DNA from: Gemmatimonadota bacterium
GTDB lineage: Bacteria > Latescibacterota > UBA2968 > UBA8231
Direction: 5' to 3'
Assembly (NCBI GenBank): GCA_009840005.1
Contig: VXOR01000097.1
Span: 1 to 54,477 of the forward strand
Length of the DNA: 54,477 nucleotides
In this document: in pieces, positions 16,187-24,804 of the stretch
How the letters are laid out: the number at the start of each line of letters is the position of its first letter
How positions within the stretch are numbered: position 1 is the stretch's first letter
Translations under genes and position numbers: made by a program
The notes under the pieces: generated by a model
Databases searched by the model: none
What the model was told of the DNA's origin: nothing
Seen by the model: the letters and a program-made list of their open reading frames with translations, nothing else

Positions 16187-17236
16187 ATGGCCGAAAAGAC
16201 GATCGGCATATTGACCGGAGGAGGCGACTGTCCGGGTCTCAATGCCGTCATTCGCGCTGTGGTGCGCAAGGGTATTACTGCGTACCGATATCGCTTTCGC
16301 GGCATTCTCAAGGGATGGAAAGGAATGATGGAGTGCGACTGGGAGCCGTTGGGACTGGAGGAAATTTCCGGCATTTTGCCCAAGGGCGGTACCATCCTCG
16401 GCACATCGCGCACCAACCCGTTCAAAGAGGAAGACGGCGGCGAAAGCGTCGTCGATAACATGCGGCGAATGAAGTTAGATGCGCTCGTGGCCATCGGCGG
16501 CGAGGACACACTCGGGGTGGCCAACAAGCTGACGAGCATGGGCGTGCCGGTCATAGGCGTGCCCAAGACGATTGACAACGACCTGAATGGCACGGACTAC
16601 ACGTTTGGTTTTGACACTGCGGTCAATATCGTCACCGAGGCCATCGACCGAATTCACACCACAGCCGAATCGCATAACCGAGTGATGGTCATCGAGGTCA
16701 TGGGGCGGCACAGCGGTTGGATTGCCCTGTACGCTGGTTTGGCTGGTGGCGCGGATATGATCCTCATTCCCGAGCAGAAATACACCATTGAGGAAATCGT
16801 CAGCACCATCCGCAAGCGACACGAGCGCGGCAAGGACTTTTCGATCGTGGTCGTGGCCGAGGGGGCACAGATCTCAGCGGAAGGCAAGGAGAACGAATGC
16901 GTGGTCTCCGAAGGGGCCCTCGACGAGTTCGGCCACGTCAAGCTGGGTGGAATCGGCCAGCTCGTCGCCAACGCGGTTGAGGAGGCAACGAGTTACGAGA
17001 CGCGAGTTACGGTGCTCGGGCACTTGCAGCGCGGGGGGACGCCCACGGCCTTCGACCGCGTCTTGGGCACGCGCTTTGGCATTGCCGCTATCGACTTGGT
17101 GCACGCCGGCGATTTCGGCAAGATGGTGAGTCTGCAAGGCAATGAAATCGTGGCGATTCCACTCGCCGATGCAGTCAATCAGCTCAAGGTAGTTGACCAA
17201 GAGCTATACGACCTAGCTACGGTATTTTTCGGTTGA
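16187..17236 (+). CDS. pfkA: 6-phosphofructokinase, predicted pyrophosphate-dependent
   Basis: 349 residues from ATG 16187, which has AAGGAG seven to eight bases upstream. An earlier in-frame start at 16127 lacks an RBS. The enzyme phosphorylates fructose-6-phosphate in glycolysis. The N-terminal nucleotide/phosphate loop is [17 protein letters not shown], the catalytic motif is [12 protein letters not shown], and [15 protein letters not shown] follows. Two positions known to separate ATP- from PPi-dependent enzymes point to PPi: the E. coli Gly104 position is Asp107 here (GGEDT), and the Gly124 position is Lys127 (PKTIDND). This combination is described for group III PPi-PFKs such as that of Amycolatopsis. 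A PPi enzyme would be reversible. pgk begins four bases after the stop. Confidence 0.9.
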   Translation: MAEKTIGILTGGGDCPGLNAVIRAVVRKGITAYRYRFRGILKGWKGMMECDWEPLGLEEISGILPKGGTILGTSRTNPFKEEDGGESVVDNMRRMKLDALVAIGGEDTLGVANKLTSMGVPVIGVPKTIDNDLNGTDYTFGFDTAVNIVTEAIDRIHTTAESHNRVMVIEVMGRHSGWIALYAGLAGGADMILIPEQKYTIEEIVSTIRKRHERGKDFSIVVVAEGAQISAEGKENECVVSEGALDEFGHVKLGGIGQLVANAVEEATSYETRVTVLGHLQRGGTPTAFDRVLGTRFGIAAIDLVHAGDFGKMVSLQGNEIVAIPLADAVNQLKVVDQELYDLATVFFG

Positions 17237-17240
17237 TAGC

Positions 17241-18446
17241 ATGGCTAAGCGCACCATCAGGGACCTCGATGTGGCTGGCAAGCGGATCCTCGTGCGAGTG
17301 GACTTCAACGTGCCGCTCGACGACGAGGACGGCCGGATCGTTGATGACACGCGGATTCGCGCAGCTCTGCCAACGATAGAGCACTTGTTGGCGCAGGGTG
17401 CGTCCGTCATCCTGATGTCGCACTTGGGCCGCCCCCGCGGCCAGCGAATACCCACGCTGTCGCTGGCCCCAGTAGCCGAGCGTCTGAGCCAGTTGTTGGG
17501 CCGTGCGGTGGGCATGGCTCCAGACTGCGTGGGTGCCGAAGTTGCAGCCCAAGCCGCTGCCTTGCAGCCGGGGCAGGTTCTGCTCTTAGAGAACGTGCGC
17601 TTCCATCCAGAAGAAGAGCAGAACGAGCAGACTTTTGCCCGGCAATTGGCCGAGTTGGGCGATGCGTACGTCAACGACGCCTTCGGGGCAGCGCACCGGG
17701 CGCATGCCTCGACTGAGGGGGTGCCGCGCTGTATGGGCGCGGGGGTCAGCGGCCTGTTGATGGAGCAGGAAATCTCCTATCTCGACGAGGCCCTACGCCG
17801 TCCGCAGCGGCCGTTTATTGCCGTTTTGGGCGGGGCTAAGATCTCGGGCAAGATCGAGCTGATTGAGCACTTGCTCGACCGAGTGGATGCCCTGCTCATC
17901 GGCGGCGGCATGGCCTATACCTTTTTCAAGGCTATGGGTTTAGAAATCGGGGATTCGCTGCTCGAAGAGAACCGCCTAGATACGGCCCGGCAGCTATTGA
18001 CTCGAGTAGAAGATGAAGGATTAGACCTTCAACTTCCCGCAGATTGCGTGGTCGCCGACCGCTTTGCTGCCGACGCCCAAGTGCAAGTGGTCGCCCGCGA
18101 CGCCATACCACGCGGTTGGCAGGGCATGGACATCGGCCCCCAGACCCGGCAGCACTACGCCGACCAGATCGCCCGGGGAGGTACTATTGTGTGGAACGGC
18201 CCACTTGGAGTGTGCGAGATGGTGCCCTTTGCCCAAGGTACCCAACAGACCGTCCAAGCCCTAGCTGCCGCCACCCGCGAGGGTGCCGTGAGCATTATTG
18301 GCGGGGGGGATACGGCCGCGGCTGTAGCCCAAGCCGGGTTGGCCCAAGCGATGACTCATATTTCCACTGGGGGTGGGGCTTCGCTGGAGTGCATGAGCGG
18401 GCGGGTCTTGCCTGGGGTGGCGGTCTTGGATGACGAGGAAAGCTGA
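17241..18446 (+). CDS. pgk: Phosphoglycerate kinase
   Basis: A 401-residue protein of the usual PGK length. The substrate-binding N-domain has [11 protein letters not shown] and MSHLGRPRG, and [11 protein letters not shown] marks the conserved basic patch. The nucleotide-binding C-domain includes [25 protein letters not shown] and the glycine-rich [13 protein letters not shown] near the end. The enzyme makes ATP from 1,3-bisphosphoglycerate. It sits in the glycolytic operon between pfkA (4-base gap) and tpiA (1-base gap). gap (GAPDH), a common neighbour, is not present. Confidence 0.97.
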   Translation: MAKRTIRDLDVAGKRILVRVDFNVPLDDEDGRIVDDTRIRAALPTIEHLLAQGASVILMSHLGRPRGQRIPTLSLAPVAERLSQLLGRAVGMAPDCVGAEVAAQAAALQPGQVLLLENVRFHPEEEQNEQTFARQLAELGDAYVNDAFGAAHRAHASTEGVPRCMGAGVSGLLMEQEISYLDEALRRPQRPFIAVLGGAKISGKIELIEHLLDRVDALLIGGGMAYTFFKAMGLEIGDSLLEENRLDTARQLLTRVEDEGLDLQLPADCVVADRFAADAQVQVVARDAIPRGWQGMDIGPQTRQHYADQIARGGTIVWNGPLGVCEMVPFAQGTQQTVQALAAATREGAVSIIGGGDTAAAVAQAGLAQAMTHISTGGGASLECMSGRVLPGVAVLDDEES

Positions 18447-18447
18447 G

Positions 18448-19200
18448 ATGCGCCGACCCATTGTCGCTGGCAACTGGAAGATGCACAAGACTGCTGCTGA
18501 AGCTGTCGAGTTGGTCGAAGGGATCAAGCCGCTCGTCGCGGGACTCGACGTAGAAGTCGTAGTCTGTCCGCCGTTCACCTGCTTGGAAACCGTGCGCGCG
18601 GTCCTTGCCGACAGCGCCATTGAGCTAGGGGCCCAGAACATGCACTGGGAGCGGCAGGGCGCTTTCACCGGGGAAATATCCTCCGACATGCTCTTGGCGG
18701 CTGGTTGCTCTTACGTGTTGCTAGGGCATTCCGAGCGAAGGCAGTTTTGCGGCGAGGACGACTCGCTGGTCAACCGCAAGCTAGCCTGCTCCCTCCAAGC
18801 TGGCCTGTGTCCAATCGTCTGCGTCGGCGAGACCCTGCAAGAGCGCGAAGCTGGCCGAATTGAAGAGGTCGTCCTCGGCCAAGTAAGCGGTGCTATAGCC
18901 GGGATTGAGGCGGGTGCAGTTAGCGCGGTAGTGTGGGCGTACGAGCCGGTTTGGGCGATTGGCACCGGCGTGACGGCGACGGCCGCGCAAGCCGAAGAGG
19001 TGCATGCGATGATCCGCTATTTCCTCGCTGGGCACTTGGGCAAAGCAGCCGCCGACGAGGTGCGCATCCAGTACGGCGGCAGCGTCAAACCCGAAAACGC
19101 CGCCGAACTTTTTGCCCAAGACAATATCGACGGAGGCTTGATCGGTGGTGCCGCGTTGGACGCCGGGCAGTTTGCCGCTATTGTGAAGGCCGCCCTTTAA
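18448..19200 (+). CDS. tpiA: Triosephosphate isomerase
   Basis: From ATG 18448 the protein is 250 residues, the family norm. An in-frame ATG at 18430 would overlap pgk by 17 bases, but GAGGAAA just upstream of 18448 and the conserved N-terminus RRPIVAGNWKMHKT favour the later start. Catalytic residues are in place: Lys in GNWKMHKT, His in LLGHSERR, and Glu in AYEPVWAIGTG. The phosphate-binding end VRIQYGGSVKPENA and DGGLIGGAALD is intact. Confidence 0.97.
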   Translation: MRRPIVAGNWKMHKTAAEAVELVEGIKPLVAGLDVEVVVCPPFTCLETVRAVLADSAIELGAQNMHWERQGAFTGEISSDMLLAAGCSYVLLGHSERRQFCGEDDSLVNRKLACSLQAGLCPIVCVGETLQEREAGRIEEVVLGQVSGAIAGIEAGAVSAVVWAYEPVWAIGTGVTATAAQAEEVHAMIRYFLAGHLGKAAADEVRIQYGGSVKPENAAELFAQDNIDGGLIGGAALDAGQFAAIVKAAL

Positions 19201-19245
19201 CCTTAAATTTATTTCAATTAGGAATTAGGAATTTAGAGAAAGATT

Positions 19246-19635
19246 ATGTTTGAAATTTTATTTACGATTTTTCACGTGCTGATTTGTGTGCTCCTAGTGG
19301 TGACCGTGCTCTTGCAGGCGGGCAAAGGGGGCGGCTTGGCTGGATCGATCGGCGGTGGCTTAGCCTCTTCCTCGGTATTGGGCGGCCGTACCGCAGCTAC
19401 GTTTCTGACCAAGGCCACGACTGTTTTGGCCACGGCCTTTATGCTTAGCTGTTTGGTGCAGTCGGTGGCCTTTCAGACGGCCGAGACCACTCCGACGACG
19501 GCAACGCAACGGACGATGGCCGAGGAACAGGCACCAGCGATGCCCGCCATCCCGGAAGCAGAGCACCTGCTGGGCGAGCAGGAAGAGGCCGCTGAGACCT
19601 CGACTGCTGAGGAGCCGCCGGCCGAGGCTCAGTAG
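19246..19635 (+). CDS. secG: Preprotein translocase subunit SecG
   Basis: This 129-residue protein is the small two-helix SecG subunit of the SecYEG channel. The first membrane helix ends in VLLQAGKGGGLAG, followed by the conserved glycine/serine loop (SIGGGLASSSVLGGRTAATFL) and a second helix (about 45-72). The C-terminal tail of about 55 residues is Ala/Glu/Thr-rich and acidic, longer than the minimal family length. It is the last protein gene of the pfkA operon, and tRNA-Leu(GAG) follows 18 bases later. Confidence 0.93.
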   Translation: MFEILFTIFHVLICVLLVVTVLLQAGKGGGLAGSIGGGLASSSVLGGRTAATFLTKATTVLATAFMLSCLVQSVAFQTAETTPTTATQRTMAEEQAPAMPAIPEAEHLLGEQEEAAETSTAEEPPAEAQ

Positions 19636-19653
19636 CAGGCCAAACTAGTTTTT

Positions 19654-19738
19654 GCCGAAGTGGTGAAATTGGTAGACACGCTGTCTTGAGGGGGCAGTGC
19701 CTTACGGCGTCGGGGTTCGAATCCCCGCTTCGGCACCA
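19654..19738 (+). tRNA. tRNA-Leu (GAG)
   Basis: An 85-base class II tRNA. The acceptor GCCGAAG pairs with CTTCGGC, the D-arm includes TGGTGAAATTGGTAGACACG, and the anticodon is GAG within CTTGAGG. It has an extended variable arm, the T-arm GGGGTTCGAATCCCC, discriminator A and encoded CCA. It follows secG directly and is followed by a strong terminator, so it is probably co-transcribed and processed. The secG to tRNA-Leu(GAG) linkage is also found in E. coli (secG-leuU). Confidence 0.95.
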
Positions 19739-19752
19739 TAATGTAAGTTGAC

Positions 19753-19787
19753 AAAGGGACTGTATAAGCTCACAGTCCCTTTTTTTG
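19753..19787 (+). terminator. Rho-independent terminator after tRNA-Leu
   Basis: Arms AAAGGGACTGT (19753-19763) and ACAGTCCCTTT (19772-19782) with an 8-base loop, followed by a run of Ts to 19787. It ends the pfkA-secG-tRNA transcript and also lies just past the end of the convergent Trm112-like gene. Confidence 0.85.
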
Positions 19788-19795
19788 TGCGGGCG

Positions 19796-20044
19796 CTAGC
19801 GGAGCGGAATGGCCTCGTCGAGAAGCAGGATGGGGATTTCGTCTTGGATCGGATAGAGGTACGCGCCATCTGCGCGCACTAGGCCGCCGTCGATCTCGCC
19901 CTCTACGGTTTTACCGGCCCGATTCTTGACTTCCCCGCGTGCAATACGGCTGTTGAGTTCGGCAATGAGGTCTTCCTCGGCGAGCGCGACCGGCTCTTTA
20001 GTCTCGGGGCAGGCGAGAATTGCCAACAATTCTTGGTCGATCAT
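19796..20044 (-). CDS. Trm112/YcaR (UPF0434)-like small protein
   Basis: 82 residues. It begins with the typical LLAILACPETKEPVAL, having one Cys where the family often has a CPxCK-type element, and ends in YLYPIQDEIPILLLDEAIPL, the hallmark of the UPF0434/Trm112 family. Bacterial members are small zinc-ribbon-like or degenerate proteins of unclear role; Trm112 proper activates methyltransferases. A promoter-like sequence lies 60-90 bases upstream. Confidence 0.88.
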   Translation of the reverse strand: MIDQELLAILACPETKEPVALAEEDLIAELNSRIARGEVKNRAGKTVEGEIDGGLVRADGAYLYPIQDEIPILLLDEAIPLR

Positions 20045-20105
20045 TAGATTAGCTCCTCGGTAAAAAATTAAAGATAGACTGGTCTATTGCTAGCGACAAG
20101 CTCGC

Positions 20106-20135
20106 AGTGTAGGCGGGTGTGGTCTGTTTTGTCAA
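20106..20135 (-). promoter_or_regulatory. Candidate promoter of Trm112-like gene
   Basis: On the minus strand, TTGACA (20135-20130) and TACACT (20111-20106) are spaced by 18 bases. The -35 is perfect. The leader to the ATG at 20044 would be about 55 bases. Confidence 0.5.
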
Positions 20136-20210
20136 CGGTGTATAACAAATTCTCTTTGTGTAAATAAAACAATAATAAAATGTTACAAAAATGACCTCTT
20201 CTGTGGGACA

Positions 20211-20239
20211 TTGACAGCCCTTTTTGAATTGGCTATGCT
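20211..20239 (+). promoter_or_regulatory. Strong sigma-70-like promoter of dnaE
   Basis: TTGACA (20211-20216), a 17-base spacer, then TATGCT (20234-20239). The consensus -35 and optimal spacing make this one of the best promoter matches in the window. Predicted initiation is near 20246, about 100 bases before the dnaE ATG. Confidence 0.65.
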
Positions 20240-20343
20240 TCACCCGAGGCGATGTTCTTCCCTAGGCAGTCTGGCCCGTTGTTCGGCCGCATTCTCTAAG
20301 TTCAAAGATTTTTTACTAGCGCATACAGGTAGCGGAGGTGATC

Positions 20344-23300
20344 ATGGCTTCGGCTGATTTCGTCCATTTACACGGTCACAGCGAATACAGTCTGCTCGAT
20401 GGAGGGTGCCGGGTCGGCGAGATGGCCGAGTTGGCGGCCGAGCAGGGCATGCCGGCCTTGGCTATCACAGATCACGGCAACCTCTTCGGCGTCATTGAGC
20501 ACTACAAGGCCTGCCAAGACGCCGGCATTAAGCCCATCATCGGCTGCGAAGTTTATGTGGCGATTGATAGCCGCCACGCGCGCCAAGCCGCTCGCGGCCT
20601 AACCCACGCCTCCAACCACCTGGTCTTGCTGGCCAAAGACGCCACCGGCTACCGCAATCTGACCAAGCTCGTCTCCAAGGGCTATCTCGAAGGTTACTAC
20701 TACAATCCCCGCATAGACAAGGAGCTTTTGCGCGAACACGCCGAGGGCTTGATTTGCACGTCGGCCTGCATCGGCGGCGAGATTCCGCACCTGATCCAAC
20801 GCGAGGGGCTGGCCGCAGCCGAAAAGGTCGTCCGCGAGTTTATGGACATCTTCGGCGACGACTACTACTTGGAGATCCAGCGCCACGACATCGACCCTGA
20901 AGCCAAGGTGAACGACGGCCTGCTCAAGCTGCACCGCAAGCTGGGCGTGCCGCTGGTGGCCACCAATGACTTCCACTTCCTGAGCGCCACCGACCACGAC
21001 GCCCACGACGCCCTCATCTGCATCCAAACCAACAAGACGGTTGACGAGAAAAATCGCCTTTGCTATCCCGACGGCCTCTATATGAAGAGCCCCGAAGAGA
21101 TGCGCTCGCTATTTGCGGATTTGCCAGACGCGCTGGAGCGCACTCTCGAGATTGCCGACAAGTGCAACGTCGAGATCGAGTTCGGAAAAACTTATATGCC
21201 GGACTTTCCGATCCCGACTGGCTACGCTTCCAGCGACGACTACCTGACCCAACTGGCGCAGGAGGGTTTGGAACGGCGCTACGGTTCTGTTGATCCGGCC
21301 GTGCAGGAGCGACTCGACTACGAGCTAAACGTCATCACCAGCCAGGATTTTTCCGGCTACTTCCTCATCGTCTGGGACCTTGTCAACTACGCTCGTAATC
21401 AGGGCATTTCCGTGGGGCCGGGGCGCGGCTCGGCCGCTGGCTGCTTGGCCTCGTATTGTCTCGGCATTACCAATGTAGATCCGATCAAGTACGACCTGAT
21501 CTTCGAGCGATTCCTCAATCCCGAACGCATTGAGCCACCCGATATCGACGTCGATTTTGACGACACCCGGCGCGACGAAGTGCTGCGCTATGTGGTGGAT
21601 AAGTACGGCAAGGACAACGTCTCCCAAGTCATCACGTTTGGGACTATGGGGGCCAAAGCGGTGGTGCGCGATGTCGGGCGGGTTTTGGGCATGTCCTTTG
21701 GCGAGGTGGATCGCATCGCCAAGCAGGTGCCGACCGAACTGAAAATTACCCTCGAAAAGGCCATCGAGCGGGTGCCCGAGCTACAACAGGTGGCCCAAGC
21801 ACCCGGCAACGAAGGCAAGCTGATCGAGTACGCCCGCAAGCTGGAGGGCATGGCACGCCACGCCTCGGTCCACGCCTGCGCGGTCATCATCGCTCCCGGC
21901 GAACTGACCAACTACGTGCCGCTCTATCGCTCCCCCAAAAACGGGACTATAACTACCCAGTTCGTCGGCGAGACCTGCATGGACATCGGCTTGCTGAAGA
22001 TGGACATCTTGGGCTTGAAAGAGCTCTCGCTGGTCGAGGAGGCCATGCGCCTGATTCGACTCAAGGAGCCGGACTTTGATCTGGAAGCCATTCCGTGGGA
22101 CGATCGGGCCACGTTCGACCTGTTCGGCCGCGGCGAGACGATCGGCGTTTTCCAGTTTGAGTCCGCGGGAATGCGCGAATACCTGATCAAGCTCAGGCCG
22201 GACACCATCGAAGACATTATCGCCATGAATGCCCTCTACCGCCCAGGGCCGATGGACAATATCCCGACCTTCATCGCCCGCAAGCGCGGCGAAGAGGCCG
22301 TCGCTTACGATCACCCCAAGTTGGAGTCGATTTTGGAGCCGACCTATGGGATTATGGTCTATCAGGAGCAGGTCATGCGCATCGCCCAAGAGCTGGCCGG
22401 TTTCACCCTCGGCCAAGCCGATATTTTGCGCAAGGCGATGGGCAAGAAAAAGCCCGAGGAAATGGCCAAGGTCAAAAAGGACTTCGTCGGCGGCTGCACT
22501 GCAAACGGGGTGGGAAAGACATTGGCCAACAAGCTCTTCGGCGAGATCGAAATTTTTGCCGGCTACGCCTTCAACAAGTCGCACTCGGTCTGCTATGCCG
22601 AAGGTGCGTACAAAAATGCTTACCTCAAAACCCATTATCCCCAAGAATACATGGCCGCCAGCCTGACCCTTGAGCGCAAAGATACGGACCGGTTGACCGT
22701 CTTACTCGACGACTGCCGCCGCATGGGCATTCCCGCCCTGCCGCCGGACGTCAACCAGAGTACGCTCAATTTTACGCCGACGGACGAGGGCATTCGCTAC
22801 GGATTGGCGGCGATCAAGAACGTCGGCGAGGGCGCGGCACAGAGTATAGTCGATACGCGGATTGCCGAAGGCCCTTTTACGACCCTCTTCGAGTTCTGCG
22901 AGTGCATCGACTTGCGCGCAGTCAACCGGCGCGTGGTCGAGAGTTTGATTGCTGCTGGAGCATTGGATGGTCTGGAAGGCCATCGCGCACAGAAAATGGA
23001 GGCGCTAGAGCTGGCATTAAAGGCTGCGGGTAAGGCCCAGGAAGACCGTGAAAAGGGGCAGATCAGCCTCTTCGACGGTGGCGGCTCGTCCGAACTAATA
23101 GTGCAGGAACTGCCCCAGATCGAGGAGTGGTCCGAGCGCGAAAAGCTGGCCAAGGAACGCGACCTGTTAGGTCTCTATATCTCCAGCCATCCACTCAAGC
23201 CCTACGCCCGCGACCTCAAAAATTTCGCGCGGCCCCTAAGCGAGATAGATGGGCAGCTCGACGGTGCGCGGCTACGAGTCGGCGGCCTAGTCGAGGAGGT

Positions 23301-23814
23301 GCGCAAACTCTTTGACCGCCGAGGCAATCCCTTTGCCTTTGTCACGCTCAAAGACCTCAATAGCACGGGCGATATCGCGTTTTTCGCCGAAGTCTTCGCC
23401 CGCCACCAACAGCTACTCGTGGAAGGCGAAACCATCCTCGTCGAGGGCCGCGTTTGCGAGCGCAACGGACGCCTGAGTTTACAGGCCGACAGCGCGCTGC
23501 CCCTCAAATCGGCGCGAGCGCAACTGACCGAGTCAATCACTTTGTCGCTGCCCTACCATAAAGTGGGCGACCCCCTGCTCAGGCGGTTGCGCCAACTGTG
23601 CGAGCGCTACACGGGCGATTGCGAGTTGTGGCTCCAGCTCCAAAACGGCGACGAGCAGGACAAGATGGTGCGCTCAAAAACCATCCGCGTAGATCCCTGC
23701 GACGATTTGCTGATCGGTATTGAGGAACAGATCGGCCCCCACTCCATCCGGCTGCAGCCCAAAAGGCAAATAGCCGTGCCCTCCTCGGCTACTCCAGTTA
23801 AGTACAGAACGTGA
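20344..23814 (+). CDS. dnaE: DNA polymerase III subunit alpha
   Basis: A 1156-residue C-family replicative polymerase. The N-terminal PHP domain starts VHLHGHSEYSLLDG. The palm carries the catalytic aspartates in PDIDVDFDDTRRDEV and the upstream GPGRGSAAGCL, and FNKSHSVCYAEGAYKNAYLK is the conserved finger segment. A helix-hairpin-helix region (about 800-860) and an OB-fold domain (about 960-1060) follow. The length fits DnaE1/DnaE rather than PolC, because no exonuclease domain is inserted. The ATG at 20344 follows GGAGGTGATC, an unusually long match to the 16S anti-SD. The GTG at 20338 lies inside that SD and is rejected as a start. The redoxin gene's alternative GTG start overlaps the stop as GTGA. 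Confidence 0.97.
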   Translation: MASADFVHLHGHSEYSLLDGGCRVGEMAELAAEQGMPALAITDHGNLFGVIEHYKACQDAGIKPIIGCEVYVAIDSRHARQAARGLTHASNHLVLLAKDATGYRNLTKLVSKGYLEGYYYNPRIDKELLREHAEGLICTSACIGGEIPHLIQREGLAAAEKVVREFMDIFGDDYYLEIQRHDIDPEAKVNDGLLKLHRKLGVPLVATNDFHFLSATDHDAHDALICIQTNKTVDEKNRLCYPDGLYMKSPEEMRSLFADLPDALERTLEIADKCNVEIEFGKTYMPDFPIPTGYASSDDYLTQLAQEGLERRYGSVDPAVQERLDYELNVITSQDFSGYFLIVWDLVNYARNQGISVGPGRGSAAGCLASYCLGITNVDPIKYDLIFERFLNPERIEPPDIDVDFDDTRRDEVLRYVVDKYGKDNVSQVITFGTMGAKAVVRDVGRVLGMSFGEVDRIAKQVPTELKITLEKAIERVPELQQVAQAPGNEGKLIEYARKLEGMARHASVHACAVIIAPGELTNYVPLYRSPKNGTITTQFVGETCMDIGLLKMDILGLKELSLVEEAMRLIRLKEPDFDLEAIPWDDRATFDLFGRGETIGVFQFESAGMREYLIKLRPDTIEDIIAMNALYRPGPMDNIPTFIARKRGEEAVAYDHPKLESILEPTYGIMVYQEQVMRIAQELAGFTLGQADILRKAMGKKKPEEMAKVKKDFVGGCTANGVGKTLANKLFGEIEIFAGYAFNKSHSVCYAEGAYKNAYLKTHYPQEYMAASLTLERKDTDRLTVLLDDCRRMGIPALPPDVNQSTLNFTPTDEGIRYGLAAIKNVGEGAAQSIVDTRIAEGPFTTLFEFCECIDLRAVNRRVVESLIAAGALDGLEGHRAQKMEALELALKAAGKAQEDREKGQISLFDGGGSSELIVQELPQIEEWSEREKLAKERDLLGLYISSHPLKPYARDLKNFARPLSEIDGQLDGARLRVGGLVEEVRKLFDRRGNPFAFVTLKDLNSTGDIAFFAEVFARHQQLLVEGETILVEGRVCERNGRLSLQADSALPLKSARAQLTESITLSLPYHKVGDPLLRRLRQLCERYTGDCELWLQLQNGDEQDKMVRSKTIRVDPCDDLLIGIEEQIGPHSIRLQPKRQIAVPSSATPVKYRT

Positions 23815-23816
23815 CT

Positions 23817-24374
23817 ATGCGCGCAATGGCGATCAAAGGGCTTGTGAGCGGGTTGGCCCTTCTAGCGTTGGGCTGCGGCTCCCCCGAGCCGCAAGGGGAC
23901 AAGCTCTTTCCCCCGCAGGCTGCTAGGTGGAACGACTATCAGGGCCAGAGCGTAGATTTGCGCGATTACGAGGGCAAGGTAGTATTGGTCAACTTCTGGG
24001 CGACGTGGTGCGGCCCGTGTCGCTACGAGATTCCAGCCTTAGTCGAGATGAGCAATGAGTACGATCCCGAACAGGTGGCGATCATTGGCATTTCCCTAGA
24101 TCAAGGTCCCCCCGAGCACGTCCTACCCTTGATAGGCGAGTTCGTCGAGCGCCTGGCCATCAACTACCCGGTGGTTCACGATGGCCAAGCCGAGTTACTC
24201 CGCGCCTTCTACAAAGAAAATTTGGCGCAAGTAGGCGTGCCGCTCACCTTTATTTTTGATCGTCAAGGCCGCGTGTACAAGAGGCACCTAGGCGTGCCGC
24301 GCGACAAAAGTGGCCGGCTCAATCCCCATGGGGTATTCAGCGAGGATATCGAGATCTTGTTGGCTCGCTCGTAG
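23817..24374 (+). CDS. TlpA/ResA-like thioredoxin-fold lipoprotein
   Basis: About 185 residues. The N-terminus is a lipoprotein signal with lipobox LALGC, so the mature protein should be membrane-anchored outside the cytoplasm. The redoxin domain has the active site FWATWCGPCR, then GISLDQGP, and the cis-proline loop VGVPLTFIFD. TlpA/ResA proteins keep extracytoplasmic cysteines reduced, for example in cytochrome c maturation. No ccs/ccm genes are nearby. It overlaps or abuts dnaE (a GTG at 23811 overlaps the dnaE stop, ATG 23817 follows it), suggesting co-transcription, and ends at a strong terminator. Confidence 0.9.
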   Translation: MRAMAIKGLVSGLALLALGCGSPEPQGDKLFPPQAARWNDYQGQSVDLRDYEGKVVLVNFWATWCGPCRYEIPALVEMSNEYDPEQVAIIGISLDQGPPEHVLPLIGEFVERLAINYPVVHDGQAELLRAFYKENLAQVGVPLTFIFDRQGRVYKRHLGVPRDKSGRLNPHGVFSEDIEILLARS

Positions 24375-24391
24375 GATGTCGGCATATAGCA

Positions 24392-24428
24392 AAAGAAGGG
24401 ATGGTCCCATGCGGACCATCCCTTCTTT
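24392..24428. terminator. Bidirectional terminator, perfect 16-base stem
   Basis: Arms 24392-24407 and 24413-24428 (core GGGATGGTCC/GGACCATCCC) pair perfectly around a 5-base loop, with A-run and T-run flanks. It lies between the convergent TlpA-like gene and the 97-residue gene. Confidence 0.85.
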
Positions 24429-24452
24429 GCATGTAGGTGATTGGGCGTTGTT

Positions 24453-24746
24453 TTAGTAGTTGGAGTAGTGCTCTGCTAAGACTTCCTCGCCGTGGCGCTG
24501 GACCAGCACTTCTTTGAATTTGGCGATGGAGTCGCCAGTGCGCAGGTGCGCCAGCATCTCGCTTTTGGACATGACCATCAGCGTGCCATTTTTGTAGTCG
24601 GGGAAGCGACAAAAGCTGAACTCAACTGGCTCGCCAGTGACGCAGCAGGTGTCTTCCATTTCCAATTCGATCTGCGTGCCGGGATCAAACGGAAATTCAG
24701 CGTTGTCGTCGTCGCCGTTGGATTGGACTTTTTTCCGCCTTGCCAT
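24453..24746 (-). CDS. Small cysteine-containing protein of unknown function
   Basis: 97 residues from ATG 24746, which has AAGGAG seven to eight bases upstream. A much longer open frame extends upstream, but that part is antisense-frame sequence within map. The protein starts with a basic stretch (MARRKKVQSNGDDD), then has an acidic region, DTCCVTGEPVEFSFCRF with three cysteines, and a helical C-terminus ending LAEHYSNY. The Cys-Cys-x2-Gly and later Cys could bind a metal. No signal peptide is present. I do not recognise the family. It is 58 bases downstream of map and probably in the same transcript. Confidence 0.7.
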   Translation of the reverse strand: MARRKKVQSNGDDDNAEFPFDPGTQIELEMEDTCCVTGEPVEFSFCRFPDYKNGTLMVMSKSEMLAHLRTGDSIAKFKEVLVQRHGEEVLAEHYSNY

Positions 24747-24804
24747 GCTGTTCTCCTTGTGAGATGAACTTAAAAAGATAAGAAAATGCCGCCGCTGAGC
24801 AAGT

